Shown in pieces: positions 36,856-45,466 of a stretch of DNA of 64,000 nt. The translations under genes were made by a program, and so were the position numbers. This stretch comes from Aureimonas phyllosphaerae (lineage in GTDB: Bacteria; Pseudomonadota; Alphaproteobacteria; Rhizobiales; Rhizobiaceae): NCBI RefSeq assembly GCF_900113065.1, contig NZ_FOOA01000005.1, positions 62,001-126,000 on the forward strand. The letters are read 5' to 3'. Under the pieces are notes generated by a model. The model was not told where the DNA came from. It made no database searches and saw only the letters and a program-made list of their open reading frames with translations. The first letter of the stretch is position 1. Every line of letters begins with the position of its first letter.

Positions 36856-37505
36856 GAGACCCCGAGCGCTTCCCGCGCGAAGAGCCGGAAGGCGCGGGCG
36901 CGATGCGACAGGGCCGTTTCCTGTCCGGGCACCCAGCCGTGCTTCTCGTGCGAGGGCATCTCGCCGAAGGTGCGCGTCTCGTTCTCGGGCAGGAAGCAGG
37001 GGTCGTAGCCGAAGCCGAGGCTTCCGCGCGGCGGCCAGACGATCGTGCCCTCGATCTCGCCGCGGAACTCGCGCGTCTGCCCGTCGGGGAAGGCGAGGCT
37101 GAGGACGGCGACGAAACGACCGGTGCGCCGGTCGGGCGTCGTGGCGCCGGCCGCCTCGAGCTTCTCCTCGATCTGGCGCATGGCCATGGTAAAGTCCTTG
37201 GCGGGTCCCGCCCAGCGGGCCGAGTAGATGCCGGGATCGCCGCCCAGCGCATCGACCGCCAGCCCCGAGTCGTCCGACAGCGCGGGAAGGCCGGTCGCGC
37301 GGGCGGCTGCCAGCGCCTTGATCCGTGCGTTCTCCTCGAAGGTCGTGCCGGTCTCCTCGGGCTCGGGCAGCCCCTTGTCCGCCGCCGAGACGACCTCGAA
37401 GCCGAGCGGCGCCAGAAGCTCGCGGAATTCCGCGATCTTGCCGGCGTTGTGGCTGGCGATCAGCAGCGGGCCATCGGCCGGGTCGAGGGGCAGGTCGTGC
37501 GTCAT
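36852..37505 (-). CDS. rdgB: RdgB, non-canonical purine NTP pyrophosphatase
   Basis: 217 residues. [14 protein letters not shown] at the N-terminus, [25 protein letters not shown], and [10 protein letters not shown] are the substrate motifs of the Ham1/RdgB family. It removes dITP/XTP from the nucleotide pool and so prevents mutagenic incorporation. First gene of the rdgB-hemW-ynfA-rsmI-yraN run. rph lies 32 bases upstream on the same strand, the arrangement usual in Proteobacteria. Confidence 0.95.
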   Translation of the reverse strand: MTHDLPLDPADGPLLIASHNAGKIAEFRELLAPLGFEVVSAADKGLPEPEETGTTFEENARIKALAAARATGLPALSDDSGLAVDALGGDPGIYSARWAGPAKDFTMAMRQIEEKLEAAGATTPDRRTGRFVAVLSLAFPDGQTREFRGEIEGTIVWPPRGSLGFGYDPCFLPENETRTFGEMPSHEKHGWVPGQETALSHRARAFRLFAREALGVS

Positions 37506-37537
37506 GGCGAAAACCGCTTCCGTTCGAGGGGCCCGGC

Positions 37538-38257
37538 TCAGGCGCCGAGCACCGCCTTCTGATGCTCGACGAGCTGTCGGATGCCAGCGTCGGCCAGCCC
37601 CAGGAGCGCGTCGAGCTCGGCGCGCGAGAACGGCTCGCCCTCGGCCGTGCCCTGGATCTCGACGATGCCGCCGCGCCCCGTCATCACGAAGTTGGCGTCC
37701 GTCTCGGCGGCCGAGTCCTCGAGATAGTCGAGATCGAGCACCGGCGTGCCCTGATGGATGCCGCAGGAGATGGCGGCGACATGGTCCTTGAGGACCGCGT
37801 CGCGCTTCACCATGCCGCGCGTCTCCATCCAGGCGAGGCAGTCCGACAGGGCAACGAAGGCGCCGGTGATGGCGGCCGTGCGCGTGCCGCCGTCGGCCTG
37901 AATCACGTCGCAGTCGACGGTGATCTGGCGCTCGCCGAGCGCCTGAAGGTTGACGACGGCGCGGAGCGAGCGGCCGATCAGGCGCTGAATTTCCTGCGTG
38001 CGGCCGGACTGCTTGCCGGCGGCCGCCTCGCGGCGCATGCGCTCGCCCGTGGCGCGCGGCAGCATGCCGTATTCGGCCGTGACCCAGCCCTTGCCGGTGT
38101 TCTTCAGCCAGCCGGGGACGCGCTCCTCGAGGCTGGCGGCGCAGAGCACGTGCGTATCGCCGAACTTGACGAGGCAGGAGCCCTCGGCGTGGCGCGAGAC
38201 GCCGCGCTCCAGCGAGACGGGCCGCAATTCGTCGTTCTGGCGTTTGGAAGGCCGCAT
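37538..38257 (-). CDS. rph: Ribonuclease PH
   Basis: 239 residues. Signature regions [18 protein letters not shown] [38 protein letters not shown] (phosphate and RNA-binding) and [15 protein letters not shown] identify RNase PH. It trims tRNA 3-prime ends phosphorolytically. The ATG at 38257 gives the standard [13 protein letters not shown] start. Follows an alpha/beta hydrolase gene on the same strand (110 bases), with hrcA further up in the opposite orientation, a neighbourhood conserved in Alphaproteobacteria. Confidence 0.97.
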   Translation of the reverse strand: MRPSKRQNDELRPVSLERGVSRHAEGSCLVKFGDTHVLCAASLEERVPGWLKNTGKGWVTAEYGMLPRATGERMRREAAAGKQSGRTQEIQRLIGRSLRAVVNLQALGERQITVDCDVIQADGGTRTAAITGAFVALSDCLAWMETRGMVKRDAVLKDHVAAISCGIHQGTPVLDLDYLEDSAAETDANFVMTGRGGIVEIQGTAEGEPFSRAELDALLGLADAGIRQLVEHQKAVLGA

Positions 38258-38367
38258 GGAGTGTCCGCTCGGGCTGGGTAAGGTGTTGCGGTCTCCTTAA
38301 CGCATACCATCGGCGACCGGAAGCGGCGGCGCCGATTATGCGCCGCCGGCCTCCGAACGAGCGCCCG

Positions 38368-39111
38368 TCAGCCCGCCCGTGCGGCGACCTCGGCGATCTC
38401 GCGCACGCACGTCTCGATCAGCCGCTCGCGCAGGGCGAGCGTCTGCCAGCCGTGGTCGCCGCCGGGATAGGACGTCAGCCGCGCCTCCGGCCAGACGGCA
38501 TGGTAGCGCTCGGCATAGCGGAACGGCACCACCTCGTCGGCCTCGCCGTGATGGAGGAAGACGGGACCGCGATAGCTCGAGAGGCCCGCATAGGCGTCGT
38601 AGCCCTCCATGCCGCGCACGAAGGCGGGGCCGATCGCCTGGCCGTTCACGTCGAACGGCTCGCCGGCGAGGATCGAACCGTAGGGCCGTCCTAGGATTTT
38701 GCCGTCCGCCACCTCGTCGACGCTCGCGGCGGCTGGGGCGAGGAGGGTGAGGCTCGCGATCGCGTCGGGCCGGCGGCCGGCGAGCGTCGCCGATTCCATC
38801 CCGCCCAGCGAATGGCCGACCAGGTGCACCGGACGGGGCGCGAGGTCGCACATGGCCGACAACTGCGCCAGTTCGTCCGGCACGTTCACGTCGAAGAAGC
38901 GGCCGTCGCTCTCGCCATGACCGGCGCGGTCGAAGCTCACGACGTCGAAGCCCTCGGCGGCCAGCGCCCGCGCCAGTTCGACGAACATGCGGTTGTTGCC
39001 CATCCGGTTGCTGGAAAAACCGTGCGCCAGGAGGACGTGGCCGGCATGGCCGCCGGGGTAGCGTGTGCCGCGAAGCGTCAGGTCGCCGTGCTGGAGTTCG
39101 AGGGGTTCCAT
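38368..39111 (-). CDS. Alpha/beta hydrolase
   Basis: 247 residues. Nucleophile elbow GHSLGG ([13 protein letters not shown]), oxyanion region [16 protein letters not shown], acid in GEADEVVP, and catalytic His in GGDHGWQT form a complete triad. It resembles carboxylesterase/serine aminopeptidase-type enzymes; the substrate is unknown. It interrupts the usual rph-hrcA pair. The 181 bases up to hrcA contain the hrcA RpoH promoter. Confidence 0.82.
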   Translation of the reverse strand: MEPLELQHGDLTLRGTRYPGGHAGHVLLAHGFSSNRMGNNRMFVELARALAAEGFDVVSFDRAGHGESDGRFFDVNVPDELAQLSAMCDLAPRPVHLVGHSLGGMESATLAGRRPDAIASLTLLAPAAASVDEVADGKILGRPYGSILAGEPFDVNGQAIGPAFVRGMEGYDAYAGLSSYRGPVFLHHGEADEVVPFRYAERYHAVWPEARLTSYPGGDHGWQTLALRERLIETCVREIAEVAARAG

Positions 39112-39252
39112 GGGGCTTCGCGTCCTGTCGGATTTCGGTCTCGTCTAGCTAGATCGGATCGCGCCCGAGGCCACCGTCGCGGTCCCGCGCGTCCCGATCG
39201 GCAGGACGGTGCGCAGGTCCCCCGATTTCCCCGCGCCTGCGCCATCGCGGCG

Positions 39253-39284
39253 CTTGGCCGGGCCCACGCCGATCCATATATTCG
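39253..39284 (+). promoter_or_regulatory. RpoH (sigma32)-type heat-shock promoter of hrcA-grpE
   Basis: CTTG at 39253-39256, 18 bases, CATATATTCG at 39275-39284. It fits CTTG-N17/18-CYTATNTNNG except one base, and has the same geometry as the dnaK promoter. The predicted start of transcription is only a few bases before the hrcA ATG at 39293, so the message may be almost leaderless. Confidence 0.7.
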
Positions 39285-39292
39285 GGACCGTC

Positions 39293-40420
39293 ATGAAGAT
39301 CGGTCCCTCGCTGTCCCTCCCGCGCGATCCCCTGGATCGGCGCCTCGACCTCGGGCAGGCGCTCGACGAGCGCTCGCGCGAGATCTTTCGGCTGATCGTC
39401 GACAGCTATCTCGAATCGGGCGAGCCGGTCGGCTCGCGCAACCTGTCGCGCCTCCTGACCAACCAGCTTTCGCCCGCCTCGATCCGCAACGTCATGTCGG
39501 ACCTCGAGGCGCTCGGCCTGATCTACGCGCCGCACGTCTCGGCGGGACGCCTGCCGACCGAGATCGGCCTGCGCTTCTTCGTCGACGCCTTCCTCGAAAC
39601 CGGCGACCTGCCGGAGCGCGAGCGCCTTGAGATCGAGGAGCGCGTGCGGGCCGAAGGCGAGCGTCGTCCCGTCGACGCGCTTCTGACCGAGGCCTCGCAG
39701 CTTCTTTCCGGCCTGTCGCGCGGGGCGGGGATCGTGCTGGCCTCCAAGGCCGACATCCGGCTGAAGCACATCGAGTTCGTGCGCCTCGATGCGACGCGCG
39801 CGCTGGTCGTGCTCGTCGGCGAGAACGGCGAGGTCGAGAACCGCGTCCTCGAACTGACGCCCGGCATCACCGCCTCGCAGCTCGTGGAAGCCGCCAATTT
39901 CCTCAACGCGCACGTCGTCGGGCGCACGCTCGGCGAGGCGCGCGCCCGCATCGCCGCCCTGAAGGACGACACCGCCCGCGCGCTCGACCGCCTGTCGCAG
40001 GAACTCGTCGAGGCGGGGCTCGCCGTGTGGTCGGGCGAGGGTGCGGGCACGCCGTCCCGCCTCATCGTGCGCGGTCGCGCCAACCTTCTCGACAGCGTCA
40101 CCGCGGCCCCCGACCTCGAACGCCTGCGCCACCTCTTCGACGATCTCGAATCGAAGAGCTCGATCATGGAGCTCATCGATCTTGCCGAAGCCGGCAACGG
40201 CGTGCGCATCTTCATCGGGTCGGAGAACAAGCTGTTCTCGATGTCGGGCTCGTCGCTGGTGATCGCGCCCTACAGCGACGGCGACGACCGGGTGATCGGC
40301 GCCGTCGGCGTGATCGGCCCGACGCGCCTCAACTATCGGCGCATCGTGCCGATGGTGGACTACACCGCCCGGCTCGTCTCGCGCCTTCTTTCGGGCACCG
40401 CGCCGCCCCGTCGGCCTTGA
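39293..40420 (+). CDS. hrcA: Heat-inducible transcription repressor HrcA
   Basis: 375 residues from ATG 39293. Winged helix N-terminal domain [20 protein letters not shown] and [13 protein letters not shown], then the GAF-like domain with [18 protein letters not shown], and the C-terminal [20 protein letters not shown] that is highly conserved. HrcA binds CIRCE elements (usually at groESL) and represses chaperones. No CIRCE sequence was found near hrcA, grpE or dnaK here, so its targets lie outside the window. It is transcribed with grpE (122 bases apart). Confidence 0.95.
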   Translation: MKIGPSLSLPRDPLDRRLDLGQALDERSREIFRLIVDSYLESGEPVGSRNLSRLLTNQLSPASIRNVMSDLEALGLIYAPHVSAGRLPTEIGLRFFVDAFLETGDLPERERLEIEERVRAEGERRPVDALLTEASQLLSGLSRGAGIVLASKADIRLKHIEFVRLDATRALVVLVGENGEVENRVLELTPGITASQLVEAANFLNAHVVGRTLGEARARIAALKDDTARALDRLSQELVEAGLAVWSGEGAGTPSRLIVRGRANLLDSVTAAPDLERLRHLFDDLESKSSIMELIDLAEAGNGVRIFIGSENKLFSMSGSSLVIAPYSDGDDRVIGAVGVIGPTRLNYRRIVPMVDYTARLVSRLLSGTAPPRRP

Positions 40421-40542
40421 TTTTCCGCCCGCCCCATTCGATATCCCGCACCGACCCATTCCCGGCCGCGACGGCCGTCGACCCATCGCGTCGACGGCGG
40501 GAACTGGCCCGATCTTCCCATGACGAAGGAGCGCCCTCTTCG

Positions 40543-41283
40543 ATGACGAGCGACACCGACAAGACGGCAGGCGAACGCCAGGGCGAGGCGGCGACGACGG
40601 GCGGACAGGCCTTCTTCAAGGGCGGCGGCAGCGCCGGGGCGACCGCCGGCGACATGAACGCGCCGCACATCGAGACGCCGACGGGCGATGACGAAGCGGT
40701 GCCGACCTGGGGCGGCAACCACGCCACTGACGCCGACCGCGCCCGCGTCGCCGAACTCGAGACCGAGAATGCCGACGTCAAGGACCGCCTGCTGCGCCTT
40801 GCCGCCGACATGGAGAACCTGCGCCGGCGCACCGAGCGCGAGATCAAGGACGCGCGCCAGTTCGCGGTCGCCAACTTCGCCCGCGACATGCTCTCGGTGT
40901 CGGACAATCTCGACCGCGCCATCCAGGCCCTGCCGGCCGGGGCGCGAGAGAGCGGCGACGCCGGCTTCACCGCGCTCGTCGAGGGCGTCGAGATGACCGG
41001 CCGCTCCATGCTGTCGGCCATGGAGCGCCACGGCGTGAAGAAGCTCGAGCCGCTCAACCAGCGCTTCGATCCGAACTTCCACCAGGCGATGTTCGAGGTC
41101 CCGAACCCGGACCTGCCCGCCAATACCGTGGTGCAGGTCGTCCAGGAAGGCTACGCCATCGGCGAGCGCGTCCTCCGCCCCGCCCTCGTCGGCGTGTCGA
41201 AGGGCGGCCCCAAGGGCGCGGCTCCCACCGCCGGCGTCGACAGCAAGCCCGGCGTGCCGGACGAGAGCACCAAGGACGCCTGA
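40543..41283 (+). CDS. grpE: GrpE nucleotide exchange factor for DnaK
   Basis: 246 residues from ATG 40543, with AAGGAG upstream. A long acidic, Gly-rich N-terminal extension (to about 62) precedes the coiled coil ([20 protein letters not shown], then [19 protein letters not shown]) and the beta-wing domain [20 protein letters not shown]. GrpE releases ADP from DnaK. The 122-base gap after hrcA holds no terminator I can see. Followed by the second repeat copy and a bidirectional terminator. Confidence 0.95.
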   Translation: MTSDTDKTAGERQGEAATTGGQAFFKGGGSAGATAGDMNAPHIETPTGDDEAVPTWGGNHATDADRARVAELETENADVKDRLLRLAADMENLRRRTEREIKDARQFAVANFARDMLSVSDNLDRAIQALPAGARESGDAGFTALVEGVEMTGRSMLSAMERHGVKKLEPLNQRFDPNFHQAMFEVPNPDLPANTVVQVVQEGYAIGERVLRPALVGVSKGGPKGAAPTAGVDSKPGVPDESTKDA

Positions 41284-41301
41284 GGGGGGCGGAAGGGGAT
41301 T

Positions 41302-41460
41302 GCGGGGCTGCCGCCCCGGTCCCCGCTCGGGAAAGAATTCCCGAACCCTTCTTTCTTTTTGACATGAAAACGGGGGCCGCTGGCCCCCGTTTTCATGTCA
41401 CCCAAGATGGGGGTCCAGGGGAATCATTCCCCTGGCGGGGTGCAGGGGCAGCGCCCCTGC
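41302..41460. repeat. Composite palindromic intergenic repeat, copy 2
   Basis: Left module 41302-41363 and right module 41409-41460 match the copy at 32819-32994. Right-module hairpins here are perfect: CCAGGGGAAT-C-ATTCCCCTGG (41415-41435) and GCAGGGGC-AGC-GCCCCTGC (41442-41460). Between the modules is a different, 41-base perfect palindrome. The copy lies between grpE and folD, again tail to tail. Confidence 0.85.
41360..41400. terminator. Perfect 41-base palindromic terminator
   Basis: A 19-base stem (TGACATGAAAACGGGGGCC and its complement) with a 3-base loop. The inner GC stem is followed by TTTTCATG on both strands, so it can terminate grpE and folD transcripts alike. It forms the core of repeat copy 2. 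Confidence 0.85.
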
Positions 41461-41476
41461 TGATCCAGCGCGCCCC

Positions 41477-42379
41477 TCAGAACGTCGGCGGCGTCTCGCC
41501 GGCCGCGCGGTAGGCGGCGGTGACGGTGTTGGCCATGAGCATGGCGATGGTCATCGGGCCGACGCCGCCGGGAACGGGGGTGATGGCCGAGGCGATCTGG
41601 CTGGCGGGCTCGTGGGCGACGTCGCCGACGAGGCGGGTCTTGCCTTCGCCGCGCTCGGGCGCGTCGATCCGGTTGATGCCGACGTCGATGACGACGGCGC
41701 CCGGCTTGATGCATTCGGGCCCGAGCGCCTGCGGGCGGCCGATCGCGGCGACGAGGATGTCGGCCTCACGGCAAAGGGCGGGCAGGTCCTTCGTGCGGGA
41801 GTGGGCGACGGTGACGGTGGCGTTGGCGAGAAGGAGTAGCTGCGCCATCGGCTTGCCGACGAGGTTGGAGCGGCCGACGACGACGGCGCGCCGGCCCGAA
41901 AGGTCGTCGCCCAGCACCCGGCGCAGCATCACCATGCAGCCGGCGGGCGTGCAGGGCACGAAGGCTTGCCCTGCGAGGCCCGACGCGAGACGCCCGGCAC
42001 TGACGACAGTGAGGCCGTCGACGTCCTTGTCCGGATGGATGCGACCAACGACGGCGTCGGCGTCGAGGCCCTTGGGCAGCGGCAGCTGCTGAAGGATGCC
42101 GTGGATGGCGGGATCGGCGTTCAGCCGGTCGATCAGGGCAAGGAGGTCGGCCTGCGGCACGTCGGCGGGCAGCGTGTGGGTGACGGAGTGGAAGCCGCAT
42201 TCCCGCGCCATGCGCCCCTTGGAGCCGACATAGACCTGGCTCGCGGGGTCTTCGCCGACCAGCACCACGGCGAGCCCCGGCTTTACGCCCCTGCGCGATT
42301 CGAGGTCGGCGGCCGCCTGCTTGACCTTCGCCAGCACGTCCTCGGCCACCGCCTTGCCGTCGATCCTCGTCGCTGCCAT
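41477..42379 (-). CDS. folD: FolD, methylenetetrahydrofolate dehydrogenase/cyclohydrolase
   Basis: 300 residues from ATG 42377-42379. [20 protein letters not shown] (catalytic Lys and Tyr), [33 protein letters not shown] (NADP site) and [16 protein letters not shown] are FolD signatures. It interconverts one-carbon folates for purine, Met and formyl-Met synthesis. An in-frame upstream ATG would add nine residues; the chosen start fits the family N-terminus. Convergent with grpE. Confidence 0.96.
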   Translation of the reverse strand: MAATRIDGKAVAEDVLAKVKQAAADLESRRGVKPGLAVVLVGEDPASQVYVGSKGRMARECGFHSVTHTLPADVPQADLLALIDRLNADPAIHGILQQLPLPKGLDADAVVGRIHPDKDVDGLTVVSAGRLASGLAGQAFVPCTPAGCMVMLRRVLGDDLSGRRAVVVGRSNLVGKPMAQLLLLANATVTVAHSRTKDLPALCREADILVAAIGRPQALGPECIKPGAVVIDVGINRIDAPERGEGKTRLVGDVAHEPASQIASAITPVPGGVGPMTIAMLMANTVTAAYRAAGETPPTF

Positions 42380-42540
42380 CGAAACCGTTCCCTGTCCGAG
42401 CGCCATGTTGCGGCGCTTATAAAGCGGGAACGGCGGGCGCGCGAGTATCGAGGCGTCGTTTGGCGAGGACGGCGGGGCTGTTCGCCGGCTCCGGGGCTTC
42501 TATCATCTGCGGCATCGAGAGCCGGCAGGGGACGGGCGTC

Positions 42541-43320
42541 ATGCAGCTTCAGGGACAGGTCGCGGTGGTCACGGGCGCAGGGTCGGGCATCGGCCGGGCG
42601 ATCGCGCTGGCCTTTGCGCGCGAGGGCGCGAGCGTCGGCATCGCCGACATCGCCGCGGACGGCGCGCAGAAGGTCGCGGCCGAGATCGAGGCGGCGGGCG
42701 GGACGGCTCTGGCGGTGACGATGGACGTCACCGACGAGGCGATGGTGAACGCCGGCGTCGACCGGATCGCCGAGCGCTTCGGGCGTCTCGACGCGATGGT
42801 GGCCAATGCCGGGATCCAGATCGTCCACCCGATCGAGGAGTTCCCCTACGAGGAGTTCCGACGCGTGGTGGACATCCACCTCGGCGGCTCGTTCCTGCTC
42901 ACCAAGGCCGCCGTGCGGCACATGTATCCGAAGAAGCGCGGTGCGCTGATCTACATGGGCTCGGTGCACAGCCACGAGGCCTCGGCGCTCAAAAGCGCCT
43001 ATGTCGCCGCCAAGCACGGCATCCTCGGCCTCGCTCGCACGATGGCGAAGGAGGGCGGCAAGCACGGCGTGCGCTCCAACGTCATCTGCCCCGGCTTCGT
43101 GCGCACGCCCCTCGTCGAGAAGCAGATTCCCGAGCAGGCGCGCGACCTCGGCATCTCGGAGGAGGAGGTCGTCAAGAACGTGATGCTCGGGCGCACCGTG
43201 GACGGTGAGTTCACGACGCTGGAAGACGTCGCGGCGCTCGCCGTCTTCCTCGCCGGCTTCCGCTCGGCCGCGCTCACCGGCCAGTCGATCACCGCCAGCC
43301 ACGGCTGGTACATGGGCTGA
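42541..43320 (+). CDS. bdhA: 3-hydroxybutyrate dehydrogenase-like SDR
   Basis: 259 residues from ATG 42541. [35 protein letters not shown], catalytic Ser ([10 protein letters not shown]) and Tyr-x-x-x-Lys ([11 protein letters not shown]). The stretch [20 protein letters not shown] with [13 protein letters not shown] is highly typical of D-3-hydroxybutyrate dehydrogenases. It would oxidise 3-hydroxybutyrate to acetoacetate in polyhydroxybutyrate turnover. The last residues ([11 protein letters not shown]) differ from the usual DGGW ending, so the name is likely but not certain. Confidence 0.82.
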   Translation: MQLQGQVAVVTGAGSGIGRAIALAFAREGASVGIADIAADGAQKVAAEIEAAGGTALAVTMDVTDEAMVNAGVDRIAERFGRLDAMVANAGIQIVHPIEEFPYEEFRRVVDIHLGGSFLLTKAAVRHMYPKKRGALIYMGSVHSHEASALKSAYVAAKHGILGLARTMAKEGGKHGVRSNVICPGFVRTPLVEKQIPEQARDLGISEEEVVKNVMLGRTVDGEFTTLEDVAALAVFLAGFRSAALTGQSITASHGWYMG

Positions 43321-43343
43321 CCCCAAGGCTTTCGGAGGCGACC

Positions 43344-43481
43344 ATGGATATCATCACGATCCAGCCGATCGGGGCGCTGATTGCCGGCGTCCTGATCCTC
43401 TTGATGCCGCGCCTCCTGAACTACATCGTCGCGATCTACCTGATCGTGATCGGTATCACGGGGCTGATGGGAACCATCTAG
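43344..43481 (+). CDS. DUF3096 small membrane protein
   Basis: 45 residues, too short to be called by most pipelines. The sequence (IQPIGALIAGVLILLMPRLL and NYIVAIYLIVIGITGLMG) forms two transmembrane helices with a P-R-L-L-N-Y turn, the DUF3096 pattern. GGAGG stands seven bases before the ATG. It lies between the dehydrogenase and an NDH-2-like gene and is probably co-transcribed with both. No function known. Confidence 0.85.
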   Translation: MDIITIQPIGALIAGVLILLMPRLLNYIVAIYLIVIGITGLMGTI

Positions 43482-43527
43482 CCCCGCAGGTCTTCGCGTT
43501 GCGGAACGCAACGGACGAGGAACGGGC

Positions 43528-44820
43528 ATGGTGGATCGGGCGACGGGACGGCGGGTGCTGATCCTGGGCGGCGGCGCGGGTGGGCTGGAACTCGCCTCGC
43601 AACTGGCGGGCAGGGACGGCGTCGAGGTGACGCTGGTCGATCGCGAGATGACCCACCTCTGGAAGCCGCGGCTCCACGAGTTCGCCGCCGGCACCGTGTC
43701 CTCGACGCTTGCCGAGATTTCCTTCTACATGCTGGCGCGCATGCGCGGCTTCCATTTCGAACAGGGCGAGGTGCGGGCCGTCGACCGGACCGGCGGCCGG
43801 GTCGAACTCGCGCCGATGCACGACGAGGAAGGGCGCGAGCTCGCGCCCGCGCGCTTCCTCGCCTACGATCTTCTGGTGGTGGCGCTTGGCGGCGTCACGC
43901 CCGACTTCGGCACGGAGGGCGTCGCCGAGAACGCCGTACGCCTCGACCGCCCCGAAGACGCGGAAGACTTCCGCACGCGCTTTGCCGGCGTGATGATCCG
44001 GGCGCGCGCGAGCGGAATGCCGGCCGAGGTCGTGATTGTCGGCTCGGGCGCGACGGGCACCGAACTTGCCGCGCATCTTCGCAACTCGGAGACCGGCTTT
44101 CTTCTTCGCGGCGGCAAGGCGAAGGCCGAGCGGCTGCTCGGCATCACCATCCTCGAATCCGCCGACGTCATCATGCCCGGTATCGACGACGCCCTGCGCG
44201 CCAAGCTCGTCGAGCGCCTGAAGGACCTCGACGTGAAGACGGTGACCGACGCCAAGGTCGCGGAGATTGAGCCCAACGCCGTGCGCTCGGTCTCGGGCGA
44301 GCGCTGGCCGGCCGACGTCGCGGTCTGGGCGGCGGGCCTCATCGGGCAACCGGTCCTGAAGCGGCTTGCCGACTTCGAACTCGACGACAAGGGCCGCATC
44401 CGGGTCGACCGTACCTTGCGTGCCACGGTGGACGAGCGGATCTACGTGATGGGCGATGCAGCGAGCATGGTGCCGAAGGGCAGCGAGAAGCCGTTGCCGC
44501 CGACCGCACAGGTCGCCTCGCAGCAGGCCGACTACCTCGCCGAGACCATCCCGCTGCTTCTCAAGGGCCAGCCGGTCGAGCCCTTCGAGTATCGCGACCG
44601 TGGGCGGCTCGTGCAGCTCGGCCGCGCCGGAACGGTGGGGCGCATCGGCTCCGGCCACGGCGACGACTTCCTGATCCACGGCCAGTTCGCGACCGCGGCC
44701 TACAACGCCCTGCAGCGCCAGCACCAGTGGAAGGTGCTGGGGCGTCTGCGCGGCACAGTCGCGATCTTCGCCGACATGCTGTCGCCGGCCAAGGGCCCGG
44801 CGCTCAAGCTGCACGGCTGA
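43528..44820 (+). CDS. Type II NADH dehydrogenase-like FAD oxidoreductase
   Basis: 430 residues from ATG 43528. FAD-binding GGGAGGLELASQL near residue 13 and NAD-binding GSGATGTELAAHL near residue 170, plus VMGDAASM and PPTAQVASQQADYLAE, are features of NDH-2. These enzymes pass electrons from NADH to quinone at the inner membrane without proton pumping. The C-terminal region (LQRQHQWKVLGRLRGTVAIF) is amphipathic and could anchor it. It might alternatively be a sulfide:quinone-like relative, but the Cys pattern for that is missing. Confidence 0.85.
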   Translation: MVDRATGRRVLILGGGAGGLELASQLAGRDGVEVTLVDREMTHLWKPRLHEFAAGTVSSTLAEISFYMLARMRGFHFEQGEVRAVDRTGGRVELAPMHDEEGRELAPARFLAYDLLVVALGGVTPDFGTEGVAENAVRLDRPEDAEDFRTRFAGVMIRARASGMPAEVVIVGSGATGTELAAHLRNSETGFLLRGGKAKAERLLGITILESADVIMPGIDDALRAKLVERLKDLDVKTVTDAKVAEIEPNAVRSVSGERWPADVAVWAAGLIGQPVLKRLADFELDDKGRIRVDRTLRATVDERIYVMGDAASMVPKGSEKPLPPTAQVASQQADYLAETIPLLLKGQPVEPFEYRDRGRLVQLGRAGTVGRIGSGHGDDFLIHGQFATAAYNALQRQHQWKVLGRLRGTVAIFADMLSPAKGPALKLHG

Positions 44821-44824
44821 CGCG

Positions 44825-45466
44825 TCAGAACTCGATGCCGCGTTGCGCCTTGATGCCGGAGCGGAACGGGTGCTTGACCATCTCCATCTCGGTGACGAGG
44901 TCGGCGAACTCGATGAGTTCGTCGCGGGCGTTTCGCCCGGTGACGACGACGTGCTTCATCTCGGGCTTGTGGTCGCGCAGGAAGTCTACGACCTCCTCGA
45001 CCGGAATGTATTCGTAGCGCAGGACGATGTTGAGCTCGTCGAGCACCACCATCTGATGCTCATCGTCCGCGATCATCGCCTTGGCGCGGTCCCAGGCCTG
45101 GCGCGCCGCGGCGATGTCGCGTTGGCGGTCCTGCGTCTCCCAGGTGAAGCCGTCGCCCATCGCGGTGATCGTCACCTCGCCGGGGAAACGCTCCAGCGCC
45201 TGACGCTCGCCGGTCTCCCACTTGCCCTTCACGAACTGGACGATGCCGACCTTCATCCCGTTGCCGAGGGCGCGGAAGACGAGGCCGAAGGCGGCGGTCG
45301 ACTTGCCCTTGCCCTTGCCGGTGTGGACGATCACGAGTCCCTTTTCCTGCGTCTTCGTCGCAAGGATCTTGTCACGCGCCGCCTTCTTCTTCTTCATCTT
45401 CTCGGCGTGGCGCGCGTCAAGTTCCTCCTCGGTCATCGCGGCAAGGAGCGGGGATTTCTCGCTCAT
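44825..45466 (-). CDS. cobO: Cob(I)yrinic acid a,c-diamide adenosyltransferase CobO
   Basis: 213 residues. P-loop HTGKGKGKSTAAFG, then VGIVQFVKGKWETGER and VVLDELNIVLRYEYI, match CobO/BtuR. It transfers the adenosyl group of ATP to the cobalt. Last gene of the cbtB-cbtA-cobP-cobW-cobN-cobO operon; its ATG overlaps the cobN stop (ATGA). The N-terminal stretch is rich in Lys and Glu (KMKKKKAARDK), as usual in this family. Probably under the riboswitch at 51825-52010. Confidence 0.96.
   Translation of the reverse strand: MSEKSPLLAAMTEEELDARHAEKMKKKKAARDKILATKTQEKGLVIVHTGKGKGKSTAAFGLVFRALGNGMKVGIVQFVKGKWETGERQALERFPGEVTITAMGDGFTWETQDRQRDIAAARQAWDRAKAMIADDEHQMVVLDELNIVLRYEYIPVEEVVDFLRDHKPEMKHVVVTGRNARDELIEFADLVTEMEMVKHPFRSGIKAQRGIEF

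Noticed and set aside
35660-37252. A large fused protein upstream of ynfA on the minus strand
   Set aside because: The frame is open through hemW and rdgB but has no similarity; GTG at 35659 with the four-base overlap gives the complete YnfA.
38324-38348. A hairpin with 9-base arms upstream of rph
   Set aside because: The stem is real but G+C-only with no T-run, and such hairpins are common by chance in this composition; I do not call it a terminator.
39112-39292. CIRCE inverted repeat upstream of hrcA
   Set aside because: No TTAGCACTC-N9-GAGTGCTAA or close variant was found here, nor before dnaK or grpE.
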